From the NCBI RefSeq assembly GCF_000512585.2, contig NC_089245.1, positions 310,001 through 374,000 on the forward strand: 64,000 nucleotides of DNA, in the 5' to 3' direction. A model generated the notes under the pieces. It saw only the letters and a list, made by a program, of their open reading frames with translations, made no database searches and was not told the DNA's origin. This document shows positions 11,688-23,821 of the stretch, piece after piece (the first letter of the stretch is position 1; each line of letters begins with the position of its first letter). The position numbers and the translations under genes are program-made. Source of the DNA: Kwoniella bestiolae CBS 10118 (lineage: Eukaryota > Basidiomycota > Tremellomycetes > Tremellales > Cryptococcaceae).

Positions 11688-14600
11688 TCAAGCAACACTG
11701 AACAGCGTAGTTTTAACCTTCTCCAACCTCTCTCTAGCCAAATCCCGTTCCTCAATTAATCCCACAGACCTAGCCTGTTCTAGAGCAAGAGCCACTTGCA
11801 ACTTCCCAATTTCCATTTTCCTCTCACTGTCAAACCTCGAATTCTTCGCTTCTAACACTAAAATCCTTTCAGCCTGCTTACGAGTGGCCAAACGCGAAGT
11901 TTCCAGTCCTGCCAAAGCTGTTGAAAGCTGGGTCTGCAGGTCGTTAATCTCCTTGTTTAGGTTACTGTATGAATTGGACGTTGGGATTGTCTTCGATGAG
12001 GGCGTGGAAGTAATGGTTATCTCTGGTGTGGCGTCTTTGTCTTGGTTCCCACTAGATGAAGTGGAGATGGTAGCGTTAGGATGGACAGGACAGGTACATC
12101 CGTTTATACCGACTGGGCCGGGTAACGGAGAGGACAAAGTCGCTTTCTGTAGTTTTTCGTCCATCTCCAATAGGGTGTGTCGGAGGAGGGCAAGTTCCCT
12201 TGCGTCTCGTTCGATCTGCTTGTCTTTGGACACCAGGAGATCATGTAGAGAGCCTAGGACGGTGGTGATTTGTGGATTCACTGTGGAGTGGGCTGGATGC
12301 AGGTCAGCTAAAAGAGTGGAGTTGCAGGGTTTGAGGGAGAGGAAAGGCTGACGAACCGTTGTCTCTATCGTCACTCATAGATCGCGTAGCTACATTATAT
12401 GATGCAGGTCAATAACTCTCCAGATCAAAACAGGCAGAAGTGAAGCGGGAGAGAGATGTCGAGGCAGAAAGAGTGATTCTGGAACTTGATCGATGCTGAG
12501 CACTCACGCATTGCCGAATGTTTCCCCTCCTTTCCCACCTTCTTCACCAAACTACTCAAACTCGTAAAGCTCGCACTTCTCTTTGGGCCTTTCCCCATTC
12601 CGTGGTCATTCCCACCAGCCTGACTGGAGATTGACATTGAGCTCAATGCTCTGGCGAACAGCCCACCAGATGACGGGGAGGTCTTCATCCCCAGTCCACT
12701 ACTGGAGCTAGCCGAAGATTTCATGCCCGATCCCGATGATTTGAGGGTATGTGACGAAGAGGATTTTCGCAGTCCCATGCCGACTTGGATGGTCGTATGG
12801 GGAGTTTGTATATTTGGTGATTGGGGAGATGACGGTTCCACCGATTCTGCCGAACCGTCCTTCGATGCATGTAGTTCTTTATCTTTCGAATTTGGTGCTG
12901 AATCGGGTTTTCTAGCTCTCATTCCGTCGTTTGAACCCCTCAGATCGATGGGACTAAGCAACCTTGGGTCGATGACCTGTTTCTCCTTCTTGATCTTCTT
13001 CTCCTTATTCACCATATCTTCAGTACCAGCATTATTGGTCGTAGTCAGATCCTCCTCTTCCAAAACCTTCTCGCTGATCCCTCCCCAATGTCTCAATAAC
13101 CACCCCAAAACATTCTGCGACTTCGCTACCAGCTCCGACACACTATCAGGATCAAAGGTCCCTTTTCCCCCTTTCACGTTTTTGGTGTTATTACTATTGG
13201 TGATGACAGATGGACCCAGCCCTGATATCCCTTTGCCCCTCGCAGCGCACATTGCAGGTCCGAAGATGATAGATATCGACTCAATGTTCAGCCGGTTATC
13301 AGGGAACAAAGGGAGCTGACCGAGGAAGGCTAAGAGGTAGATGAACAGGCTGAATTGTAGGGGAGGTAGGAGTTTCAAGAGGATTTGGGCGGCTGTGGTT
13401 CGCGTTTCTAATGGAAGTTTCAGTATATCGTCTGACAACAAAGTCGAGTCTTTGGGTTCCTTTGAGGTTTGCTCTTCAGTCCTGGATTGCTGCGTGTTCT
13501 CTTTGGATTCTTCTTTATCGGACTCTTCGTCATTGTCGGTATCACTCCCCACACAGAAGGCTAGAAAAGCTGGGAACAAAGTCTCATCCAATATCGGTTC
13601 GGGCAGGTCCCTGACATAGCGTTTCACCAGGCCGGTTAAGTTGTGTATCGGCTCTTGGTTGATGGCTAATGAGTCGCCGTATAGGGGAGGGAGGTTGAAT
13701 ACCTTTGTCAAGTGGGATATCCGAATACCGTCGCCTGCTAAGCGGAAGATACCGGGTTGTGACATGCCTAAGTGATGGCGAGGAATCATCAGCCTCCTTT
13801 GGGTCTGTATGCCTCATGAAGGTGGTAAGAGCGGTAGAAAGATCCTACTTACCCCTCCGATAGATCTCTTCGACGATCGTGAATACCACAAGAGGTAGTT
13901 CATGTTTCTGCCCCCCAATCAGCGAAGTGCACCAACTTCCAGGTGGAGCTTCCGAAAGAGGAACGCCAAATGCTGGGCCTGAGAAGTCACTATGTCAGCA
14001 AAATAATCTAGATGAATTGAGCGACACTGGAAAAGCATGTCGACTCACCTTCTTGAGGCACCGTACACCCCGCTGCCCCTGCTCCAACCGCCTCATCTAC
14101 CCTCCTACCACCTCCTCCACTGAGCTTCTTAAACATCCCCAACACCCCCTTCCCGCCCCCTCCCTGTATAGTCCCCTTGAGCGCTACCACCTCAGGCCCA
14201 GCGGACGATCTATCCTTCTCTCTATCATAGGCTTGATCGACCCTAGCGAGTAATCCGGGAATATCAATCTTCCCACTTATCCCCACTGCGTCTATACCCA
14301 GTACCACACCCAGTTGATGGATCAACCTCAGTCTAACCCTTATATGCGGCGGGACGGGAGGTTCTCTCGATTCGAGGAAGGAAGACTCGAATAGCTTTTG
14401 AGAAGGGAGGGAACACATCATTCCCCCTCCCTCGGGTTTTGTGGAAGAAGAAGTCACCTCGCCATGGTGCGGATTCGGTGTAGCTCCTCTGATAATTATT
14501 GGTCTATTTACCGATGTCGAGCTCAACGCCCTAGGTCTACCAGTACCGTTCCCGCTTTGAGGTGAACGATTGGATACCAAGAGAGGGGTGGAGGGTTGTC

Positions 14601-14994
14601 TAATTATGGATCGTTGATGTGGGCCTGAGCCTGGGCTTGGTCCACTGGGAATCCTACTTCCCCCTCCATTGGGTGGGACAGGTCGGCGTGATACTGGTTG
14701 AGCAAAGGAGGAATCGTCATTCAGATCCGGTGAAGGCGGTTTAATCCTTCTTCTATTCATATTACTATTCATAGGTACATTCTTGGAGACAGTCAAATTA
14801 CCAGATCCATTCGAAGGTGTCGGCGAACCGTGTGGCCCGGGACTCTGCTTGTTGTGTAGTTGCGCGAATGGATTTTTGCTTGTATGTACCAACGTACCTA
14901 GTGCTGGACGGGTGGTGGTCGACTGCGAGAGGGGTGAGGTCGTTATGGTTGGTGAGCCTGTACCACCCGGTCGGGGTATACGACTGGGACTCAT
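11688..14994 (-). CDS. Rho GTPase-activating protein with C-terminal coiled coil
   Basis: Five exons (14049-14994, 13853-13978, 12508-13767, 12357-12389, 11688-12307) sum to 994 residues. The first 240 residues are Ser/Pro-rich and disordered. The RhoGAP domain starts at 'FGVPLSEAP' near residue 318. It carries the arginine finger in GIFRLAGDG near residue 366, 'LVKRYVRDLPEPIL', and the conserved Asn in 'LNIESISIIFGP'. RhoGAPs speed GTP hydrolysis by Rho/Cdc42/Rac GTPases and so limit polarity and actin signalling. An acidic, low-complexity insert of about 35 residues (EESDKEESKENTQQ) sits inside the GAP domain. A long Ser-rich linker follows, and the last 130 residues form a coiled coil (KEINDLQTQL; EERDLARERLEKV). 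Exon 4 is only 33 bases. The in vivo GTPase target cannot be told from sequence. Confidence 0.88.
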
Positions 14995-15425
14995 GTTGAT
15001 GTGAATGACTATTAAAGCAGGAAGAATGTAAACAAGAGAGATTATGTGTTGTATCAGTATAGAATTAGTATACATGTATGATTGATCGAAGAAATCCTCG
15101 TACAGCACCATATTACACCATTCGGGCAACCCGAGGATTAGTGCAGTCTGTGCATTCGAATGACAGTATCAGCCTTTCCAGCATCAGCAGAATTCGAATA
15201 TCGCCCAAGCGAGCATACTTGTCATGTCCACAAGCCTCAGCACGCGTCTGCGTCATCACGCTGCGCGCTAGATGTTCAACATTGCGCGTCATTCACGTAA
15301 GATGGTCAGTCAAAATTGGAATGACGTTTTCTTCAAGTACAATACTCCTGACAAATTTGTTATGCATGCAGCTGCATGGGAACATATTGCTTACTAGGTG
15401 TACTGAATGATTGGTGCGAGTGAGC
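14995..15425. promoter_or_regulatory. Promoter region of the RhoGAP gene / 3' flank of VPH1
   Basis: 431 bases between the RhoGAP start codon and the V-ATPase stop codon. AT-rich tracts lie near 15000-15080. No extra gene. Confidence 0.4.
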
Positions 15426-18400
15426 TTATTGCTCTTCCTCAGCGCCAAGGTTGGCGAATGTGAGAGGGGTGAAAGGCTACGTAAGTCGAAGTCAGCTGTT
15501 GGCCACATATCTCGTGTACAAGATAGCTCACATATCCTCCAGCCATGTAGTGTTTACCATTAGCTTCGACCCAGTGAAGACGAAGAGCGTGGAGGAATGC
15601 GGAAAGACCCTATGATAGAATTAAGTTAGCTTGCGTTCATCACGTATTGATCAATACTAGCTCACCTCCATAACACAAAGAATGGCAATAGTACCGGCGA
15701 ACCAGACAGCAAACATGAAGAAGACGAATACACCCCCACCGATGACTCCACCTTCATATTCCAATGCTAAGTCAAGAGTCATTGACCACAAGACTTCGGA
15801 TAATTGAGCATGAGCCAGTGACAAAGCCCATAGACGGAGATATGAAGCACTGAAGATTGTAATGTCAGCTCAAGTGTAACCGGTTCCTCTATGGCATGAC
15901 TCACGTGTTAGAAATACATCCTAAACAGAATTCAATGGTATGAATCACTTGATGCACAATGATATCTCCCATGTCGAAAGGCTAGTACACGGTATCATCA
16001 GCTCTGTTCGTGCATATGACATAGCATCTGACTCACATGTTCATCATCACTGGATTCAGTAACAGCCATACCAACTTCTTCCTCCTCCTCGTCGAGATGC
16101 TCAGTCGAGTGTCTCTCACCCCCACCGTTCTCTTGACCAGTCAAACCGTGATACCCTTGAGCCTTGATCCTATTATGCTCTTTCCATAACATGTAAGGCT
16201 TCAAGGCCAACATCCAAGGAACACAGACCAAAGCGATAAGCAACAAGACAACTTGGATGAAAGCTTGTCCGGCAAAGAGCTGAGTTCCAGGTTCGATTGT
16301 ACCCGGTGACAAAAACATGTAGATCAACATGTTCAATAATCCAGGTGGAGCAGATGAGGCTTGTGACCAATCGATGGACCATTTGTAGACAATACAGATG
16401 ACCAAGTATCCGAAGATGCTGTGGAAGAAGAGCATTTGAGGGATGAATTCAGCGTAGATGTTGAGGTATTTCTTGAAGTGAAGGTGGTTGGGTACTTGTA
16501 GACAGATAGCGAAGGTCATCTGTGAATTGCTTTACATGAGCATTTGACCCTTTACGTGGATGAATGAATGGTTGCATAAACTCACGTGAATAACACCTAA
16601 AATGATGGACAATTTCATCTTATAAGAATTGTTGAAGATCAAAGCGTTATCTGCACCATGCCATCCTGGGTCCATACCAATCGCGTAACGGTGCCCAGTT
16701 GGGATCGCTTCCACTAAACCAGTGGCATTGTGTGGCCATTCCCATGCAGAGTTGAAGATGTGGAGGGATTTGGAGAAGATATCGTTGTACATGAAACCGG
16801 TGTAGATGGAGAAGGCACCCATCAAAACGATGAGGTATCGACCACTATGAGCGAGATTTGTTAGCTGAGTCGCGATGTATAAATCAGAGGTCAACGCACA
16901 AGAAGAAAGTCTCGAGATTCTCATTCACACCACCTTTAGCAATCTGCTTCTCCCAGAAGATCATGGCAGCAGCGGTGAGGAACATGAGAATACCATGACC
17001 GATATCACCGAACATGACGGCGAACAAGAAGGGGAAGGTGATGACCGCGTAGAGACCGGGATTGACCTCTTGATAGGTGGCGATACCATAAGAATCGATC
17101 AAAGTCTGGAAACCCTCAGTGAATTTGTTGGTTCGGTGGAAGGTTGGTGGGGTTTGATGAGTTCTGAGCTCAGACAAGATAGCGGGGACGGAAGTTCCAG
17201 CAGTATCCATTGCTCTTCTAAGGCCGAGTTGAATAGCAGTGATATCTCTTGAAGGACACCAACCCTCGGCTACTAAAGTCTTTCTACCTTGATCGTAACT
17301 GAGTAAGTTGAGAGTCTTGAAGATCTCTTCCTCTCGTCTGACAGCATCGGTCCAAGCTTCGAGCTGTTCGGCAACCTTACTGAGCTCGACTCTTCGGGTT
17401 TGACCCATGTTGTATAAGACGGTATCGACGTCCTCGAGTCTAGCTGAGACTTCTCTCAAAGCGTCGGCACGCTTGTCTTGGGATGAATCGATGTTATAAA
17501 GTGTACCGCCCATTGATTCGGCCACCTTTCGAATCTTGGCGAGGAGCTCTTCACCGTGAGCGAAGATGATGAATACATCTTTGTGGGTTTCTTTACCAGA
17601 CGTAGGGTCGACGAAGGGTTCCTCAATTTCTGCACAGGAATGTGGGATGTGAGCTGAGTTGTCCGAACGAAGGGGTAGTGACAGCTTACCAGAGTAATTC
17701 ATGTAAAGATTTCCTCTCAGAACTCTCCAAAGAATCCTTTCGAAAGTTGGCATTCTGCTTCTCTCGATCGTACCAGATACGAATTCAAGGTCGAAGCCTG
17801 ATAAACCAGTTTCTCCAGGGAGATTTCCGTACTCTGCAGCGTGTTCTAGAAGAGGAGCATTATCACTTTCATCGAATGAAGTTCTGATTTCGGTGTGGCG
17901 ATGTTCGGCCTATTTGATCGATTTGATCGAGCATCACATGATGAGCTATCATTCAATGCTCACAGCTGTGACAACTCACTTCATTGAAGAAACCAGCGGT
18001 CTCTCTCAACACCCATCGCTTCTCTTCCAACTCTGACTTTCTTCTACCCAGCTCTTCCCATGATTTGTTCATATCTGTTAATCTCCTCTCATGTTCTTTG
18101 AGCTTTTCTTCCAACTCATCATACGCGTTTTGAGCGCGAGGACCAACGGTCGTGAAAGGAGGTACAGCGGCAAGAGGTGGAATACCGAGTGTAGGGGATA
18201 GACCGGTGATTTGTGATCGGAACAGTCGAAGTCGTCGAGCCATCTCTGCTAATCTTCTGAGACGAGGAGTGAAAGGCCTTTGAAATGAGGTGAGAGATGG
18301 GTTGAGCTGCAATCAGGACCACAAATCAGTTCAGCTAATCATGGTGAAGTAGATGGAGAACACTGACATCCTTGAATTGGAAATTTCCCATCTCTGCTAG

Positions 18401-18561
18401 CTCTGAAATAGTATCGTGAGCTACCTCAGAGGGTATATATAGCTGAACGAGGGACATCTCCTCCGATCCTGTTGGCGATGGCAAGCGAGTCAGTCAACCG
18501 ATCCATTGGTTGTATCTGTACCGATGCACTCACGGAAGAGGGAGGGGTAGTTGCTTGACAT
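15426..18561 (-). CDS. VPH1: V-type proton ATPase subunit a (Vph1/Stv1 family)
   Basis: Eleven exons: 18534-18561, 18368-18468, 17980-18306, 17690-17909, 16900-17629, 16586-16844, 16037-16519, 15905-15981, 15666-15849, 15532-15609, 15426-15476. They sum to 845 residues, close to yeast Vph1 (840). The N-terminus MSSNYPSLFRSEEMSLVQLY, a coiled-coil cytosolic half and a C-terminal set of about eight membrane helices are as expected. Family blocks include GRYLIVLMGAFSIYTGF and YLRLWALSLAHAQL; the latter holds the conserved Arg that releases protons from the proteolipid ring. Subunit a links the V1 motor to the membrane Vo ring and acidifies vacuole or Golgi/endosome. Which of the two (Vph1 or Stv1 role) cannot be told; many basidiomycetes have a single copy. 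An acidic loop (HLDEEEEEVG) precedes the last helices. It is divergent from SLC1. Confidence 0.95.
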
Positions 18562-19039
18562 TTTGGTGGTAGTAGCAGTGATAGCAGCCACCGAGGGAAA
18601 ATCTTTCTTGTTGAACAAGACGGTATCAAGAGGATAAAGGGAGATGGAATATGGTATGGGGTATGGGATATAGGACGTGAATGAGATGCAATAGATGGTG
18701 ACGACGATTCAATCAATGGTACCAGTGGCACAGACCCTCCTTAAACCACGTGGCAGCCCCAGCCAAGCAAGTGCAGGCGGTGTTTGACGGGGATAACCAA
18801 ATGAGGCACTCCCCTCTCGTTGTGTGTTGTCGTCATACAGTTCAAAAGTCATGTTCACGTCCCCATGTATATCCCCATTTTGACATTCCTCTTTCATCTT
18901 TCTCATCATTCTCCTTTCTATTTACTATCAACAAACAGCTATCCACACCCCTACCATGGCTCAGTAGCCTTTGCATCTCACCTGTCTCTCCTCAACGTCT
19001 CCTCGGTCAATTGTCTTCCAGTTATAACAGCACGCGACA
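18562..19039. promoter_or_regulatory. Divergent promoter region VPH1 / SLC1
   Basis: 478 bases between two head-to-head genes. A C/T-rich tract at about 18880-19020 precedes SLC1. No extra gene. Confidence 0.45.
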
Positions 19040-20430
19040 ATGGCCAACATCACATTCCAGCTTCGTCAAGCTCTTTACACCATCCTTCTTCTCCTCGTTT
19101 CGCTCTTCGCCCTGGTTATAGGATTGGTATGCACCCTCACCGGTCAAAGATTGAACACCAACTACTATGTAGCAAGGACATTTTATCATGTAGCTGGACC
19201 TATATTAGGATGGAAGTTTGAGGTAGAGGGCGAGGAGTATTTATGGAAACTGGATGGGGAAGGCGGTGGTCAAGCGGGTAAGAAGGGTAGGCGTATGGTA
19301 ATGGTTGGGAATCATCAGAGGTAAATCTCAGACTATCAACTTCCTATCGAGCTGCATAAATCGTTTTGGCAGGCAATCAACTAACACTAACGCCCATGTC
19401 TTTCCGGTAGTATGGTTGATATCCTCTATCTCGGACGAATCTTTCCCAAACGAGCTGCCATAATGGCTAAGAAGAGTATCAAGTGGATCCCAGGATTGGG
19501 ATGGTGGAGTAGGTCTAGATCGACTTTACTCCTTCAGCAGTGTGTCGTATAGCTGACTGGGCGTCTGCACACAGTGATGATGTCCGGTACCGTCTTCATC
19601 AACCGATCAAACAATAAATCCGCTGTAGCAAGTATGACTCAAGCTGGGGACGACATGAAGCGAAAGGGGGTGAGTCTCGCTTCTTTCAGCTGCTGCATGA
19701 TCCAGGGTCCTCTACTAAGCTGATAATGATTCGATAGATATCACTCTGGATCTTCCCAGAAGGAACAAGACATATGTCCGCCGAGTCAGATTTACTACCA
19801 TTCAAGAAAGGTGCTTTCTACCTGGCCGTCCAATGTAAGTTCAGCTTGCGTTGGTTTTCCAGACCCTAGACTCAGCTGATATTCATATCAAATTCAGCTG
19901 GTGTTCCTGTCGTCCCCGTGGTATGTGAGAACTACCATAGATTGTTTGATGGTAAAACGCGGTTCAAGCGAGGTACTCTCAAGATCAAAGGTCAGTTACC
20001 TCATCTATAGTCGTGTATAAATGTGGAAATCTGACATGCCATTCCTGCAGTCCTTCCACCTATCCCAACAACAGGCTTGACAGCTTCAGACGTGCCCGCC
20101 TTAATGGAGAAAACACGAGAAATGATGTTAGAAACGCTCAAATCCATATCATCCCCATCTCCCTCAGCATCAACCTCAATATCAGAATTGAACTCGCCAG
20201 CGCCATTACTAGCTCATCAAGAGGATAGTAGAAGTAGTTATTTCGCGACTCATGCGGCGGACGAGCAGGCGGTGGAAAATGCAGTAGGAGAGGAAGAAGC
20301 AGATTCAGGTAAATCCATCAAATCTGTTAAAACGAAGGAAACAAGTAAGGTGTCAGTTCGGGATGAAGAGGATAATGGAAGTACCAAGAGTGGGAAGAAG
20401 AAGGATAAGAAGAAGCTCTCAATCGCGTGA
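19040..20430 (+). CDS. SLC1: 1-acyl-sn-glycerol-3-phosphate acyltransferase
   Basis: Six exons (19040-19320, 19411-19508, 19575-19669, 19738-19834, 19898-19990, 20051-20430) sum to 347 residues. The N-terminus holds a long hydrophobic helix (ILLLLVSLFALVIGL). The catalytic motif NHQSMVD (NHx4D) is built across the first intron. Further on come FPEGTRH (phosphate binding) and VPVVPVV, all standard for the PlsC/AGPAT family. The enzyme adds a second acyl chain to lysophosphatidic acid to make phosphatidic acid at the ER or lipid droplet. The C-terminal 100 residues are a Ser-rich tail ending in a Lys-rich stretch (KKKDKKKL), longer than in yeast Slc1 (303 residues). The stop lies 58 bases before the next gene on the same strand. 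Confidence 0.92.
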
Positions 20431-20488
20431 GCTTGTTTTAGGTTTTAGGTAATGAATGATATAATACCATCTATGCATTTTGGCTTAT

Positions 20489-22607
20489 ATGTATGTATCA
20501 CGACGCGACAGAATGATATCCGATTTCTTCTTACCTGTTGTGGGGGGTGTTGAGGGGCACATCTATTCGTTGAGCGTTGAGATGATGAAGAGGGGACACA
20601 AGGTGGGTATCGATAAGACGACGAAGCAGAAACCAAACGACCCCATTGATAACCATTCATTGTGAAGCTGCACTATCTCATTTCATAGGTGTATAGCTGA
20701 CACAGAGAAATCATAGGTCATAGTGATAACCCACTCCCATCCCAGAAGAGTAGGCATCCGCCACCTCTCACCAGGACTGAAAATATACTACCTCCCCATC
20801 CTCCCCATCGCATCCAGTGCGACTCTACCAAACTACCTCCTCTTCCTGCCCTATTTCCGAAGTATCATGATAGCCGAGCGTATCACCCTGATCCACGGAC
20901 ATGGATCATTATCTTCCTTGGCACACGAAGCGTTATTTCATAAAGACCTGTTCGACCCACCGATTAAAGGGGTATTTACGGATCATAGTTTATTTGGATT
21001 TGGGGATGCGGTAGGGGTGTTGACGAATAAGCTTTTGGTTGGGGCTTTGAGGTGTGCGGATGGGGTGGTGTGTGTTAGTAACACTGGGTGAGCATCGATC
21101 GACTCTTCTCAGACCTGATAATCCCGTCAACACTCTACCATTCATCCATACCATCTATCACACTGAAGGAGCCTCATCTGCTTATAGATGAGGATGTATA
21201 TAAGATATAGGCTGATGTGCTAATCCTGGAACCGTATAGCCGAGAAAATACAGTCCTAAGAGCTCAACTTGATCCAGAACTCGTCTCAGTGATACCCAAC
21301 GCCCTCATTCCAGAAGATTTCACACCTGATCCATCAAAAGCTGATCCAAACTATAGTAAGTCGTTCCAGTCTCTCTAACACACCATGTCTCTCACATATA
21401 TGATGCAACGTAGCTGATGCTGGCAATGGTGATCGGGTGACAGTCACGATAGTAGTCATCTCCAGACTATTCTACCGAAAAGGTATTGACCTCCTCATAG
21501 CATCCTGTCCGCACATCTGCGCTCTATTCCCAGAAGTACGATTCGTAGTTGGTGGAGATGGCCCGAAGATGGTAGAGCTTGAACAGATGAGGGAGAAATA
21601 TCAACTACAGGATAGAGTGGAGCTACTAGGGAGAGTCAGACCAGGTGATGTGAGGGATGTAAGTGTTTTCATATCCGTCTGATAGCCAAGGATGAAATGC
21701 TGATATCGAGTTATATATACCCTTGTAGGTCCTGAATCGAGGTCAGATATACCTCAATAACTCCCTAACAGAGGCTTTCGGCATATCCATCATTGAAGCC
21801 GCCTCTGCGGGGCTGTTCGTGGTGGCTACCAAGGTTGGAGGGGTGCCTGAGATCTTACCTGAGGATATGATAGAGTTTGCACGAGCGGACGAAGAGGGTG
21901 AGGTATTCTATCACATCATCAGTCTCCTACCCCGGCATCGTCAGGTCGTAGTTCAAGACAATAAGAACAGGGAGACTAACATTTCTCTGGTCATCTACAG
22001 ATGTCATACGAGCCCTGACTCATGCGATACACACGATCAAATCTGGTAAACATGATCCGCTGAAAGCTCATGAAAGGGTTAAGGGGATGTATACATGGGA
22101 AGAAGTGGCGGAGAGGACTGAAAAAGTATATGAGAGGGCTATGGAGACCCCTTCGAGAAGTACCGCAGAGAGATTATCCAGGTGAATCAACACGAATGTT
22201 CATTCCTCAACGGCAGATGACACAAATGCTTGCGGCGAAGACAAGCAGCCATATATGGGTTGAAATCGAGAATATGAATATGAAAGAGAACTCAAAGCTG
22301 ACCATGAGTGTTCAGGTATCTCTCCCTCGGACCTATATACGGTCCGATACTTTGTTGTATAATAGCTGTTCAGCATTATTTCTTTTGGTTTTTGGAATGG
22401 TGGAACCCGAGAGATCAGACCGAAATGATGCAGAACAATTGGGATTTAGGCAAATTGCAAAGGGTGAGTGGGTGTTTTATTGGACAACAAAAAGTAATTT
22501 ACATAACCTTTTGGGCTGAGATCAGGTCATCAAGCAGGAACAGTCACCATCACCTGACCACGGGACGAACAGTCACCGGTCCAAGGACTTGTAGTAAACC
22601 CTCATAG
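20489..22607 (+). CDS. GPI3: GPI-GlcNAc transferase catalytic subunit (PIG-A/Gpi3)
   Basis: Seven exons (20489-20602, 20717-21087, 21240-21355, 21414-21658, 21729-21897, 22001-22181, 22316-22607) sum to 495 residues; human PIG-A has 484. Family blocks are SDFFLPVVGGVEGHIY, GVFTDHSLFGFGDA, ENTVLRAQLDPELVSVIPNA, SRLFYRKGIDLL and the GT4 donor site EAFGISIIEAA. Exon 7 encodes the C-terminal hydrophobic anchor (LGPIYGPILCCIIAV) that matches the PIG-A membrane segment. The enzyme starts GPI-anchor synthesis by moving GlcNAc from UDP-GlcNAc to phosphatidylinositol on the ER surface. The start is uncertain: ATG at 20489 or at 20513 (MISDFF). The 3' end is also uncertain, because a strong donor (AGG|GTGAGT near 22464) could begin another intron. 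If the last intron is retained, the frame stops at once (TCC AGG TGA). Confidence 0.88.
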
Positions 22608-22820
22608 CGCGTGCGATGGACATCACCATAACCGGCTGTACCGTCGAGATCACTGCACACTGCATCAAACAGCATGGTTATCAGTCGAAACTCCATAAAA
22701 TACTTTGCATCGAGGACCTTGCTTGATGCAACTGTATATAAATAAGCCTTGTTCGGGCTGTTGGGAGATGTAGTTGACACGTCCGATCAAGCTACCACAC
22801 CGGATAGGGATGTCCATCAA
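22608..22820. other. Intergenic between convergent GPI3 and a small minus-strand candidate
   Basis: Short flank; nothing supported. Confidence 0.3.
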
Positions 22821-23063
22821 CTAATATCTCTCTCGAGGTACACAGCATCCATTTGCGAGAACATTATAATCCGCAGAGGCTATTTGTTGGAGTGCCGATG
22901 GCATAGTGTTCTGCCTGCAATAAGCAGAAGCATCTTTTGCCTTTGACATGACCTGTCCGCACGCAGTCTGCTCACCAGGGGTACCTTTGGAGTTCTCCCA
23001 ATTGTTGGCGGCAGCCTTCCAGCGTTCGTTGGCGTTGTAAGCTGGGTCACCCGAGAGAGACAT
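22821..23063 (-). CDS. Small hypothetical protein, candidate only
   Basis: An 80-residue open frame on the minus strand starts MSLSGDPAYNANERWKAAAN. A TATAAATA sequence lies about 65-75 bases upstream (near 23130-23140), a good TATA position. Within it lies a near-perfect intron (GTGAGC donor after 'GTP', TTATTGCAG acceptor). If used, this would shorten the product to about 40 residues ending RTLCHRHSNK. I recognise no family and cannot choose between the two forms. Confidence 0.28.
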   Translation of the reverse strand: MSLSGDPAYNANERWKAAANNWENSKGTPGEQTACGQVMSKAKDASAYCRQNTMPSALQQIASADYNVLANGCCVPRERY

Positions 23064-23821
23064 ATCTGTTCTAAGGTAATTGGAGAGGGTAGAGACAACG
23101 ATGCCTACGAAGAGGGTGAACTTCGCTTGGGCAGCTATTTATACACAAAAACAAAACTCAATCTGAATAGTGGCGACGGTGTGCACCAACATTGGGCATG
23201 AGGTCCAAAAGCCAACATCAGATACGATGACCCTTTCAGTACGGACCCCTTCGCAGCATGCCTTCAACTGCTGGCCTCTTTATAAAAGGATATCTGCGCT
23301 GAGACCGGCCGGATCATACTTGACCACAATTGTCAGAATACAAGACAGAGGAGCGAGGGGTAGACGACGTCTGAAAGAAGAAATCAAATGCTGTCCTGGC
23401 CTCCTGTCTGACTTGCCTTCGACGTCCAGACCAATTCTTGCTCTTCGCGCTTATCGCCATGTTCTCTTCGGAAAACAAGTCACAGATTGAGTCAAGGCCT
23501 TTGGGACAATGTCCATGGTCTGAAGGCAGCCCATCAAGAGGCTATGCAAGCACTCTGAAAACTCATTTCTGCCAGCTCAAAAAGATGGAAGAGAGGGAGT
23601 AGCTTCTTCAAATCGTTAACCCTGACCTCACAGAATGCACAGATCCATGATTCAGGTCCTAGCCCCTTGTTCCTCTCCTCGACTCTGGGCTTTCATTAAC
23701 CATTCGAACGGTACTGAACGAGCATGCATGTCCTCAAAGCCATGATTGTACCAATTGACCTTCCGTTTTTCGTCCATTTCTCTTTCCTTGATTCGTTTCA
23801 CGCAAACGAGCACTTTTTGCT
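23064..23821. other. Intergenic, no gene seen
   Basis: Includes the TATA box of the small candidate to the left and the 3' flank of DAL2,3,3 to the right. A plus-strand open frame at 23170-23490 has no family resemblance and no splice context. Confidence 0.4.

Noticed and set aside
11677..12351. 224-codon plus-strand frame opposite the RhoGAP C-terminus
   Set aside because: It is antisense to a coiled-coil region with a consistent exon structure and reads as no known protein.
19861..20660. SLC1 and GPI3 as one bicistronic or fused gene
   Set aside because: A clean stop at 20430 and a new family-typical N-terminus after 58 bases point to two adjacent genes.
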